Shown here piece after piece: positions 1-7,383 of a DNA stretch of 15,734 nucleotides (positions within the stretch are counted from its first letter, which is position 1; each line of letters begins with the position of its first letter). A program made the position numbers and the translations under genes. This stretch comes from an uncultured Clostridium sp. (GTDB lineage: Bacteria; Bacillota; Clostridia; TANB77; CAG-508), in assembly GCA_900553865.1 (NCBI GenBank), contig USFC01000035.1, positions 1 through 15,734 of the forward strand, read 5' to 3'. Below the pieces are notes generated by a model that was given only the letters and a program-made list of their open reading frames with translations, had not been told where the DNA came from and made no database searches.

Positions 1-133
1 TAAAAAATGAACTCTTTCCACAAATTTCTCAATAATTTCTAACTCACTTACTCTCAATGCGCTTTTTTGAAAATTTTATATTTTTCTCTTAAAAATTAAA
101 AAACAAATAAAACTTGTAAAAAAAGGAGGGAAA

Positions 134-998
134 ATGAAAAAAACATTATATTGGGTGTGGTTTTCACGAATAAATAATTTAGGCAGTATAAGGAAGCAAG
201 AACTACTAAAAAGATATAAAATAGAAGAAATATGGAATTTAGATAAAGAAGAATTACTACAAGTGAGTGGAATTGGCGATAAAACAGCAGACGAAATATT
301 AGATAAAAAATATAAGCAAGGTTTAGATGATATAATAAGTAAAATACAAAAAGAAAATATTAAATTAATAAATATAGATGATGACTTTTATCCCGAAAAA
401 TTAAAGAATATTTATGATAAGCCAATTAGTTTATATGCAAAGGGAAATATAGAAATACTAAAAGATTTTTCGTTAGCTGTAATAGGATGTAGGGAAAATT
501 CAGCATATGGTGAAAAAGTAGCAAAAGCAGTTACTAAAGGAATTGTTCAAAATAAAGTAGTAACCATAAGTGGTTTAGCTAAAGGAATAGATAGTATTTG
601 CCATAAAGAAACTTTGAGAAATAAAGGGAAAACAATTGCTGTTATAGGTAGTTCATTAGATATAATATATCCTTTTGAAAATAAAGGGTTAGCAGAAGAA
701 ATAGTAAAAAACGGAGGATGTATAGTAAGTGAATATCCTCTTGGAACTAAGCCAGAAAAAATAAATTTTCCGGCTAGAAATAGAATTATAAGTGGGTTAT
801 CAAATGGAGTTGTAGTAGTAGAGGCTAAAAAGAAAAGTGGAACAATGACAACTGTAGATTTTGCTTTAGAGCAAGGAAAAACAGTATTTACAATTCCTCG
901 GAAATATAACTAGCAAAAACTCAGAAGGAACAAATGAGCTAATTAAGCAAGGTGCTAAATGTGTAACCTGTATGCAAGACATATTGGAAGAATTTTAA
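134..998 (+). CDS. dprA: DNA-processing protein DprA, +1 frameshift near the 3' end
   Basis: DprA (Smf) binds incoming single-stranded DNA and loads RecA during natural transformation. The product has an N-terminal helix-hairpin-helix region (about residues 15-60, with VSGIGDKTADE) and then the Rossmann-type DprA domain. Visible motifs are VIGCRE near residue 115, SGLAKGIDS near 145, FPARNRIISG near 213 and KKSGTMTT near 233. The open frame stops at 911-913 after FTIPRKYN. The conserved DprA continuation PGN...SEGTNELIKQGAK lies in the +1 frame and ends with TAA at 996-998. Skipping C899 in CCT-C-GGA joins the two parts into about 287 residues. That is shorter than many DprA proteins, and no C-terminal winged-helix (DML1-like) domain follows. 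The start ATG has a strong AAAGGAGGG site. The identity is clear from the motifs. Whether the frame break is real, programmed or an error is open. Confidence 0.9.
896..902 (+). other. Frame break in dprA at CCT-CGG-A
   Basis: Codon 255 (CCT, Pro) is followed by CGG and, four codons later, by TAG. Dropping C899 gives CCT-GGA-AAT, which encodes the nearly invariant Pro-Gly-Asn of DprA and leads into a conserved tail. No homopolymer run is involved. The same N-C-T-C-G-G-purine context breaks the glycosyltransferase at 12453-12459. Confidence 0.85.
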
Positions 999-1032
999 AA
1001 TAAAGATAATATAAAGAATATAATAAAAAATG

Positions 1033-1061
1033 TTGCAGTCAAAAAATAGGTCTGGTATAAT
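1033..1061 (+). promoter_or_regulatory. Extended -10 promoter of the MFS gene
   Basis: TTGCAG (1033-1038) and TATAAT (1056-1061) are separated by 17 bp. A TG pair one base upstream of the -10 box makes it an extended -10. Transcription would begin about 15 bases before the ribosome binding site AGGAG (1073-1077). Confidence 0.75.
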
Positions 1062-1083
1062 TAGAAAAAAATAGGAGAATTGA

Positions 1084-2376
1084 ATGGAAACAGTACAAGA
1101 ACTTCAAAAAATGTCAAAAGAAGAAATAAAACTGCAAGAAAAGAAAAACAACAATATAAAAGTATATAAAAAATATCGTGTTTTTTCATGGGATTTGTTA
1201 TTTTATTATGCGATAATTTACTTATTTTTAACAATAGAAAAGAAAATAACACCAGCTCAGGTTTTACAATTTGATGCCTTTTATATTTTGTTTAAATTTA
1301 TAACACAAATACCATCTACATTAATTATACAAAAAATAGGAAAAAGAAAAAGCTTGATATTAGCAAACTTTGTTTTAGCAATACATGTGCTTATAATAAT
1401 GTTTTCAACTAATTTTGAAATGCTGGTATTTTCACAAGTACTTTGTGCATTTTCATTTGTAATAAAGGCAACCTGCGAAACAGATATGTTATACGATTCC
1501 TTAAAACATGAAGAAAAAAGAGGAGTAAAATTTGCAAAAATAGATGGAAAATCAACATCTTTATATTATTATATAGATGCTATTTCGGCGGCAATTTCTG
1601 GTTTCCTTTTTGTAATAAATCCATATATACCTATGGCTCTTTGCTTCGCAATATCCTTAGTTACATTTTTCATGTCTGCAAAATTTGAAGAAATTCATGA
1701 AGAAAAAGGAAAAATGCAAATAAAGAAGGAAATAAACAACATAGAAGTATCTTTTAAAAATATATTGAAATCTGAAAGACTAAAAAGCCTACTAATATTT
1801 AATGGAATTTTTGTGGCATTAATAAAAATTTTACAAAATTTAAGAAATACAGTTTTAATAGAAATTGGAATGCCAGAGCAATATTTTGGAATTATATTTG
1901 CTTTTCTTGGAATTGTTACAGGAATCGGGGCTAGAAATCAAGGAAGAATACATAAAAGATATAGAAATAGAACGTTAGCCTTTTTATCTCTTCCTGTGGC
2001 TGTATCAGGATTAATAACAGGACTTGTACTATTTTGTAACTTTAACTATACAATAACAACTATAATAATATTATTACTTTTTACAATTCAGTATGTAGTA
2101 AAAGGTCCATATTATGTACTAATAAAACAATATTTTAATAATTTTACAAATAGCGAAAAAAGGGTAAGAATAGCTACAGCAAACAATGTATTTGAAAATG
2201 GAATAGCTTCTATACTTATATTTTTAGCATCATGGATTTTGGAAATTGCCCAAATAAAATTTACATTAATAATATTAGGATGCATTTTTATAATTACATT
2301 TGTATTATTATTAGATAAAATGAAAACAAGAGTAGGTTTAAAGCCAGAAGAATATAGCAAAAAAGAAATTTTGTAA
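1084..2376 (+). CDS. MFS-family transporter
   Basis: This is a predicted polytopic inner-membrane carrier of 430 residues, a usual length for the major facilitator superfamily. A cytoplasmic, lysine-rich N-terminus (residues 1-33) precedes many hydrophobic segments that fit about 12 membrane spans. A basic QKIGKRKSL loop near residue 82 occupies the place of MFS motif A between TM2 and TM3. A large charged loop (about 198-230, EEIHEEKGKMQIKKE) separates the two halves. The segment LYDSLKHEEKRG near residue 140 resembles the cytoplasmic loop of many Firmicute MFS efflux proteins. The gene has its own promoter and an AGGAG site six bases before the ATG. Its neighbours give no hint of substrate; drug or metabolite efflux is a guess from resemblance only. 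Confidence 0.8.
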   Translation: METVQELQKMSKEEIKLQEKKNNNIKVYKKYRVFSWDLLFYYAIIYLFLTIEKKITPAQVLQFDAFYILFKFITQIPSTLIIQKIGKRKSLILANFVLAIHVLIIMFSTNFEMLVFSQVLCAFSFVIKATCETDMLYDSLKHEEKRGVKFAKIDGKSTSLYYYIDAISAAISGFLFVINPYIPMALCFAISLVTFFMSAKFEEIHEEKGKMQIKKEINNIEVSFKNILKSERLKSLLIFNGIFVALIKILQNLRNTVLIEIGMPEQYFGIIFAFLGIVTGIGARNQGRIHKRYRNRTLAFLSLPVAVSGLITGLVLFCNFNYTITTIIILLLFTIQYVVKGPYYVLIKQYFNNFTNSEKRVRIATANNVFENGIASILIFLASWILEIAQIKFTLIILGCIFIITFVLLLDKMKTRVGLKPEEYSKKEIL

Positions 2377-2391
2377 AAATTAAAAAAAGGT

Positions 2392-2420
2392 TTGACAAAA
2401 ACAGAAAGTTAATAGATAAT
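2392..2420 (+). promoter_or_regulatory. Promoter of glgP
   Basis: TTGACA (2392-2397, perfect consensus) and GATAAT (2415-2420) are separated by 17 bp. They are followed by a leader of about 50 bases and GGAGG before the start codon. No hairpin terminator is visible between the preceding stop codon and this promoter, so read-through from the MFS gene is possible. Confidence 0.75.
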
Positions 2421-2475
2421 TAAGAATGAAAACTTGAAGAAAAAAATCATAATTTACGAAGGAGGAAAATAAAAA

Positions 2476-5040
2476 ATGTACGTGTTTAACAAAATAATTG
2501 TTAATCCACAATTACCAAAAAGAATAGAAGATTTAGAAAAAATTGCAAATAACCTATGGTGGTCATGGAATACAGAATTTTTAAATCTATTTAAACAAAT
2601 AGATGCAGATTTATGGGAAAGGGTAGAAAAAAATCCAGTAAAATTTTTAAAACAAGTATCTCAAGAAAGATTGGAAGAAGCGGAAAAAAATGTAGAGTTC
2701 TTAAAACAATATGACAAAATAGTAGAAAATTTTGAATCATATCAAAATAGCAAGTCTACATGGTTTTCAAAAAGATATCCAGAAAACAAAAATGATTTAA
2801 TAGCATACTTCTCAGCAGAATATGGCTTAGATCAAATTTTGTCTATATATTCAGGTGGGCTTGGAATATTATCAGGTGACCATTTAAAATCAGCAAGTGA
2901 TTTAGGAATACCATTAGTGGCAGTAGGCTTATTATATAAAAATGGATACTTTCACCAAAAAATAAATGGCTATGGCGAGCAAGAAACAGAATATAGAAAA
3001 ATAGATATATATTCACTTCCAATAAAGCCAGTAAAAGATGAAAATGGACAAGATTTAATAATATTTGTAAAGTTTCCTAAAAGAAGATTATATTTAAAAG
3101 TATGGAGCATAAGTGTAGGAAGAGTAACTTTATATTTAATGGATTCTGACATAGAAGAAAATAATGAAGAATACAGAGATATTACAACGACATTATATGG
3201 TGGAAACCAAGAAATGAGAATATCACAAGAAATAGTTCTTGGAATGGCAGGAGTTAGACTATTAAAAACCTTAGGACTAAAACCATCTTTATACCATATG
3301 AATGAAGGACATTCATCATTTTTAATAATAGAATTAATAAAAAATATAATGAAAGAAAAACAAATATCATTTGACATGGCAAAAGATATAGTGTCTTCAA
3401 AAACAGTGTTTACAACACATACACCAGTCCCAGCAGGAAATGATATTTTCCCATTAGAACTAGTAGAAAAATATTTTAAAGACTATTGGGAAAGACTTGG
3501 AATTTCAAAAGAAGAATTTTTCAAAATGGGAATGGAACCAAATCCAAAGCCAAACTCAGGCTTTAATATGGGAATATTAGCTCTAAAAGTAGCAGGCAAA
3601 AAGAATGGAGTAAGCAAACTTCATGGAGCAGTTTCAAGAGAGCTATTTAGTGATGTATGGCCAGAAATTGCACCAGATGAGTCACCAATTACATATGTAA
3701 CAAACGGAATACATACTTGCTCATGGCTTTCACCAAATTTAAAAGAGTTATACAATAAATATTTAATGCCATATTGGCAAGACCATATTTATGAAAATTC
3801 AACTTGGGAAAAAATAGCAGAAATTCCAAACGAAGAACTTTGGAATGCTCATATGCAAAGAAAACAAAAATTAATGGAAAAAGCAAAACAAAATATTTTA
3901 GAAAGATTAAAAAGAAGCGGATATCGTTACGAAGAAATTAATGAAATAACATCAAAATTAAATCCAAATGCATTAACAATAGGATTTGCAAGAAGATTTG
4001 CAACCTATAAAAGAGCAACACTATTATTCAGAGATTTAGAAAGAATAACACAAATACTAAATAATGCAGATAGACCAGTTCAAATACTAATAGCAGGAAA
4101 AGCACATCCAGCAGACAAAGAAGGTCAAAATTTAATAAAATACATACATGAAATATCAATGAAACCACAGTTTAAAGGAAAAGTATTTTTATTAGAAAAC
4201 TACAACATGGAATTATCACGTTACCTAATTAGTGGTGTTGATGTATGGCTTAATACACCAAGAAGGCCAATGGAAGCTTCAGGAACTAGTGGACAAAAAG
4301 CATCTGTAAATGGAGCTGTAAACTTTAGCATTTTAGATGGCTGGTGGGCAGAAGGTTACAATCAAAAAAATGGTTGGGCAATAGGAACAAATGCCGAATA
4401 CGAAAGCTATGAAATTCAGGACAACTGCGATAGTGAAAGCATTTATCAAACATTAGAAAATAAGATAATTCCAGCATATTATGAGAAAAATGAAAAAGGA
4501 ATATCAGATAAATGGATGGAATATATGAAAAATTCTATAATTTCTACAGGAGGAAAATATAGTACAGCTAGAATGCTTGTAGACTATACAAATCAATTAT
4601 ATATGCCACTTATCAACCTTTATCATAAATATTATGAAAGTTTAGAAAATGTAGCAAACTATAATAGTTGGAAAAAAGAAATGTATAAAAATTGGGCAAA
4701 CATAGTAATAACAGAAGAAAATAATTTAAACAATATAGTAGTAGATGCAGGCGAAAATATAGAAGCACATTGTAGGGTAACATTGCCAAACATTGAACCA
4801 GAAAATGTAGAAGTACAAGTGTATTATGGAAGAATAAAGGAAAATGGAGTATTAGAAAAAATTGCAATAATTCCAATGAATTTAGAAACTTACAATGAAG
4901 AAGAAAAAGTAGCTACATATAAGGCAAAAATAGAGCTTACAACAGGCGGAAACTATGGATATACATTTAGAGTTATGCCAAAACACGAAATGCTATTAGA
5001 TAGCGAAAATTTAAATTTAGTAAAATGGATAGAAAAATAA
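2476..5040 (+). CDS. glgP: Alpha-glucan (glycogen/maltodextrin) phosphorylase
   Basis: This enzyme uses phosphate to release glucose-1-phosphate from the non-reducing ends of alpha-1,4-glucans (EC 2.4.1.1) in the cytoplasm. The 854 residues fit the short alpha-glucan phosphorylase family with an N-terminal DUF3417 domain (about 10-110, including NNLWWSWN). The catalytic domain follows, with FSAEYGL (about 112), SGGLGILSGDHLKSASDLG (about 130-150), HMNEGHSS (about 275), TNGIHTCSW (about 413) and RRFATYKRA (about 505). The pyridoxal-phosphate lysine should be K608 in EASGTSGQKASVNGA, followed by DGWWAEGYN. The last 90 or so residues form a beta-rich tail usual for this subfamily. With pyk next door it links stored glucan to glycolysis. 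No other glg genes are in the window. Its own promoter and GGAGG site fix the start. Confidence 0.93.
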   Translation: MYVFNKIIVNPQLPKRIEDLEKIANNLWWSWNTEFLNLFKQIDADLWERVEKNPVKFLKQVSQERLEEAEKNVEFLKQYDKIVENFESYQNSKSTWFSKRYPENKNDLIAYFSAEYGLDQILSIYSGGLGILSGDHLKSASDLGIPLVAVGLLYKNGYFHQKINGYGEQETEYRKIDIYSLPIKPVKDENGQDLIIFVKFPKRRLYLKVWSISVGRVTLYLMDSDIEENNEEYRDITTTLYGGNQEMRISQEIVLGMAGVRLLKTLGLKPSLYHMNEGHSSFLIIELIKNIMKEKQISFDMAKDIVSSKTVFTTHTPVPAGNDIFPLELVEKYFKDYWERLGISKEEFFKMGMEPNPKPNSGFNMGILALKVAGKKNGVSKLHGAVSRELFSDVWPEIAPDESPITYVTNGIHTCSWLSPNLKELYNKYLMPYWQDHIYENSTWEKIAEIPNEELWNAHMQRKQKLMEKAKQNILERLKRSGYRYEEINEITSKLNPNALTIGFARRFATYKRATLLFRDLERITQILNNADRPVQILIAGKAHPADKEGQNLIKYIHEISMKPQFKGKVFLLENYNMELSRYLISGVDVWLNTPRRPMEASGTSGQKASVNGAVNFSILDGWWAEGYNQKNGWAIGTNAEYESYEIQDNCDSESIYQTLENKIIPAYYEKNEKGISDKWMEYMKNSIISTGGKYSTARMLVDYTNQLYMPLINLYHKYYESLENVANYNSWKKEMYKNWANIVITEENNLNNIVVDAGENIEAHCRVTLPNIEPENVEVQVYYGRIKENGVLEKIAIIPMNLETYNEEEKVATYKAKIELTTGGNYGYTFRVMPKHEMLLDSENLNLVKWIEK

Positions 5041-5050
5041 AAAAATACTA

Positions 5051-5079
5051 TTGTGCAAACTAAAAAAAGGTGCTATAAT
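5051..5079 (+). promoter_or_regulatory. Extended -10 promoter of pyk
   Basis: TTGTGC (5051-5056) and TATAAT (5074-5079) are 17 bp apart, with TG one base before the -10 box (TGCTATAAT). The architecture matches the MFS-gene promoter. The start codon lies 44 bases past the -10 box. Confidence 0.75.
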
Positions 5080-5082
5080 AAT

Positions 5083-5110
5083 TAGCTGTAAATAAAAAGA
5101 ATTATAGCTA
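5083..5110 (+). promoter_or_regulatory. Inverted repeat between the pyk -10 box and ribosome binding site
   Basis: TAGCTGTAA (5083-5091) and TTATAGCTA (5102-5110) form a 9-bp inverted repeat with one mismatch and a 10-base loop. The right arm touches the GGAGG at 5111-5115. It could be an operator or a leader hairpin that affects translation. No regulator is identified. Confidence 0.35.
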
Positions 5111-5122
5111 GGAGGAAAATAT

Positions 5123-6562
5123 ATGAGAAAAACAAAAATAGTTTGTACAATAGGACCAGCAACAAAAGAAGTAGAAACCTTAAAAAAATTAATTTTAGAA
5201 GGAATGAATGTAGCGAGAATTAACTTTTCACATGGAAGTTACGAAAGTCAAAAAGTATATATAGAAAATGTAAAAAAGGCAAGAGAAGAACTAAACATGC
5301 CAGTAGCATTATTATTAGATACACAAGGTCCAGAAATAAGAACTGGAGTATTAGAGCAAATGCCAGTAGAGCTAAAAGCAGATGACGTATTTACACTTGT
5401 AAACGACGATATAGTTGGTAACAAAGAAAGAGTAAGCGTAACTTACAAAGAACTATATAAGGATATAAATGTAGGAACACAAATACTTATAGATGATGGA
5501 AAAATTGAACTAGAAGTAATAGAAATAAAAGATAAAGATGTAGTATGTAAAGTAACAAATGGAGGCTTTTTAGGAAATAGAAAAAGCATCAACTTACCAG
5601 GAACACATGTAAATTTACCATCATTAAAAGAAAAAGATGTACAAGACTTAAAAGATGGCTGCATGGCAGATTTTGATTTTATAGCAGCATCATTTGTAAG
5701 AAATGCACAAGATGTAAAACTAATAAGAAAAGTATTAGATGAAAATGGTGGAAAAGACATAAAAATAATTTCAAAAATAGAAAACCAAGAAGGAATAGAC
5801 AACCTAGACGAAATTATAGAAATAAGTGACGGAATAATGGTAGCACGTGGAGATTTAGGAGTAGAAATTCCATATTATGAAGTTCCAATTATGCAAAAGA
5901 AATTCATACAAAAATGTAACAATGCAGGAAAAATGGTAATAACAGCAACACAAATGTTAGATTCAATGACAGAAAATCCAAACCCAACTAGAGCAGAAGT
6001 AAGCGATGTTGCAAATGCAATATTTGACGTAACAGGAGCAATAATGCTTTCAGGTGAAAGTGCAATGGGAAAATATCCTGTAAAATGTGTAGAAACCATG
6101 AATAAAATAGCAACAGCAGTAGAAGAAAATATTAAATATTGGAAAAGATACACAAGAAGAGAACATGACTTAAAAGACATGAATTATGAATTCAATTTAA
6201 GCCATAGTGTAACATCAACAGCAATGGAAATGCAAGCAAAAGCAATATTTGCATATACACAAACAGGAAATACACCAAGAATGGTAGCAAGCTTTTTACC
6301 AAGCTGCCCAATATATGCAATAACAAACAATGAAAAAACATATAGACAATTATCATTATGTTGGGATACAACACCAATATTAATAAAAGATAAAACAAAA
6401 CCAAATGATGTAATTTCAGCAGGAATTGAAGAAGCTAAAAAGAAAGGCTATGTACAAGAAGGAGATATAGTAGTTATAGCAGGAGGAGCATCAATTGTTT
6501 CTAGCAAAGACTTAGGAGAGGAAGCTATGAACAGAACAATAGGTGGAGTTTTAAAAATTTAA
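5123..6562 (+). CDS. pyk: Pyruvate kinase
   Basis: Pyruvate kinase transfers phosphate from phosphoenolpyruvate to ADP, the last step of glycolysis (EC 2.7.1.40), in the cytosol. The 479 residues match the classical form and lack the extra C-terminal PEP-utiliser domain found in some Bacilli. R32, N34 and S36 of ARINFSHG form part of the nucleotide and cation site. DTQGPEIRTG follows near residue 66. The catalytic lysine is K218 in SKIENQEG, MVARGDLGVE (239-248) carries the metal-binding acid D244, and T276 in VITATQML is the conserved threonine. The C-terminal regulatory domain ends in VVIAGGASIVSS and GGVLKI. The gene has its own promoter and an AGGAGG site. A palindromic terminator begins at the base after the stop codon. 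Confidence 0.97.
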   Translation: MRKTKIVCTIGPATKEVETLKKLILEGMNVARINFSHGSYESQKVYIENVKKAREELNMPVALLLDTQGPEIRTGVLEQMPVELKADDVFTLVNDDIVGNKERVSVTYKELYKDINVGTQILIDDGKIELEVIEIKDKDVVCKVTNGGFLGNRKSINLPGTHVNLPSLKEKDVQDLKDGCMADFDFIAASFVRNAQDVKLIRKVLDENGGKDIKIISKIENQEGIDNLDEIIEISDGIMVARGDLGVEIPYYEVPIMQKKFIQKCNNAGKMVITATQMLDSMTENPNPTRAEVSDVANAIFDVTGAIMLSGESAMGKYPVKCVETMNKIATAVEENIKYWKRYTRREHDLKDMNYEFNLSHSVTSTAMEMQAKAIFAYTQTGNTPRMVASFLPSCPIYAITNNEKTYRQLSLCWDTTPILIKDKTKPNDVISAGIEEAKKKGYVQEGDIVVIAGGASIVSSKDLGEEAMNRTIGGVLKI

Positions 6563-6603
6563 AAAAAGTTGCAATTGGGGACAGTCCCCAATTGCAACTT
6601 TTT
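6563..6603 (+). terminator. Perfect palindromic terminator of pyk
   Basis: Two perfectly complementary 20-base arms (6563-6582 and 6584-6603) flank a single central A. The arms start A5-GTTGCAATTGGGGAC and end in T5, so the structure could terminate transcription on either strand. It begins directly after the pyk TAA. Confidence 0.85.
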
Positions 6604-6618
6604 CCCAATTTGGGACAG
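6563..6618 (+). repeat. GGGGAC/GTCCCC palindromic repeat, copy 1
   Basis: The first 54 bases match 12069-12122 with only two mismatches. After that (CCCAATTTGGGACAG) the copy decays and its second half is lost. It belongs to a dispersed intergenic family with other members at 10027-10070, 12069-12143 and 15645-15677. Confidence 0.85.
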
Positions 6619-6645
6619 AGCTTAATTAAAATTTTTTTGAAAAAA

Positions 6646-6678
6646 GTCACTTACTTGTCACTTTTAATATTTTATAAT
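6646..6678 (+). promoter_or_regulatory. ABC operon promoter with a direct-repeat operator candidate
   Basis: A perfect TATAAT (6673-6678) has no good -35 box at the usual spacing; TTACTT at 6651-6656 is the best fit. Instead, two copies of GTCACTT (6646-6652 and 6657-6663) lie 11 bp apart, one helical turn, across the -35 position. That layout suits activation by an OmpR-family regulator such as the one encoded at 10224. GTCACTTTT also occurs in the repeat at 15663, so a repeat relic is an alternative. Confidence 0.45.
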
Positions 6679-6710
6679 ATCTTTAAATTAAACAGAAAAG
6701 GAGAAAAAAT

Positions 6711-7382
6711 ATGGAAATATTAAGGGTTGAAAACTTATGTAAAGAATATGGAAAAGGTCAAACTAAAGTAACTGCTTTAGACAACGTGTCTTTTTCAATA
6801 GAGAAGGGTGAATTTGTGGCAATAGTAGGTGCTTCAGGAAGTGGAAAATCTACATTACTACATTTACTAGGTGGAGTAGATAGGCCTACTAGTGGAAAAG
6901 TTTTTATAGAAGGAAAAGATATTTACAAATTAAATGATGATGGACTTGCAATTTTTAGAAGAAGACAAGTAGGACTAATATATCAATTCTATAATTTAAT
7001 TCCAATATTAAATGTAGAGGAAAATATAACATTGCCGTTAAGTTTAGACGGTAGAGAAGTAAATAAATCAAGACTTGATGAGTTAATAAATCTTTTGGGA
7101 CTAAATGAAAGAAGAACACATCTTCCAAACGAACTATCTGGAGGACAACAACAAAGAACCTCAATAGGAAGAGCTTTAATAACAAATCCTGCAATAATTC
7201 TAGCAGATGAGCCAACAGGGAATTTGGACTCAAAATCAAGTGATGAAGTTGTAGCATTATTGAAAAAATCTAACAAAGATTTCAAACAAACAATAATAAT
7301 GATTACACATAACTTAGAGATTGCAAAAGTAGCAGATAGAATTATAACTATAGAAGACGGAAAGATAGTTAAGGAGGTATAA
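6711..7382 (+). CDS. ABC transporter ATP-binding protein (MacB/LolD/BceA-like)
   Basis: This is the cytoplasmic ATPase of a type VII-like (MacB/LolCDE/BceAB) ABC system, powering the permease encoded next. The 223 residues are full length for this family. Walker A is GASGSGKST (40-48), the Q-loop glutamine is Q92 in YQFYNLIP, and the signature is LSGGQQQR (142-149). Walker B runs into D166-E167 in ILADEPTGNLD, and the switch histidine is H200 in MITHN. The segment between the Q-loop and the signature has the LPLSLDGR form common to this subfamily. It starts after AAAAGGAG and ends one base before the permease start codon. The permease ribosome site AAGGAGG lies inside its last codons, which suggests translational coupling. 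Substrate unknown; peptide or antibiotic export or sensing is typical of the family. Confidence 0.93.
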   Translation: MEILRVENLCKEYGKGQTKVTALDNVSFSIEKGEFVAIVGASGSGKSTLLHLLGGVDRPTSGKVFIEGKDIYKLNDDGLAIFRRRQVGLIYQFYNLIPILNVEENITLPLSLDGREVNKSRLDELINLLGLNERRTHLPNELSGGQQQRTSIGRALITNPAIILADEPTGNLDSKSSDEVVALLKKSNKDFKQTIIMITHNLEIAKVADRIITIEDGKIVKEV

Positions 7383-7383
7383 A

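Noticed and set aside
1..75. Open frame on the minus strand running off the left edge (about 25 codons, including ALRVSELEIIEKFVERV)
   Set aside because: It looks protein-like, but there is no ATG and no ribosome site, and a stop lies at 76-78. It is too short to call; it could be a fragment of a gene outside the window.
67..95. Possible dprA promoter TTGAAA with a downstream TAAAAA
   Set aside because: The -10 match is poor and the region is almost pure A and T, so matches are expected by chance.
2970..3377. Minus-strand open frame of 135 codons inside glgP
   Set aside because: It is a shadow of the well-supported phosphorylase frame; no motif was recognised.
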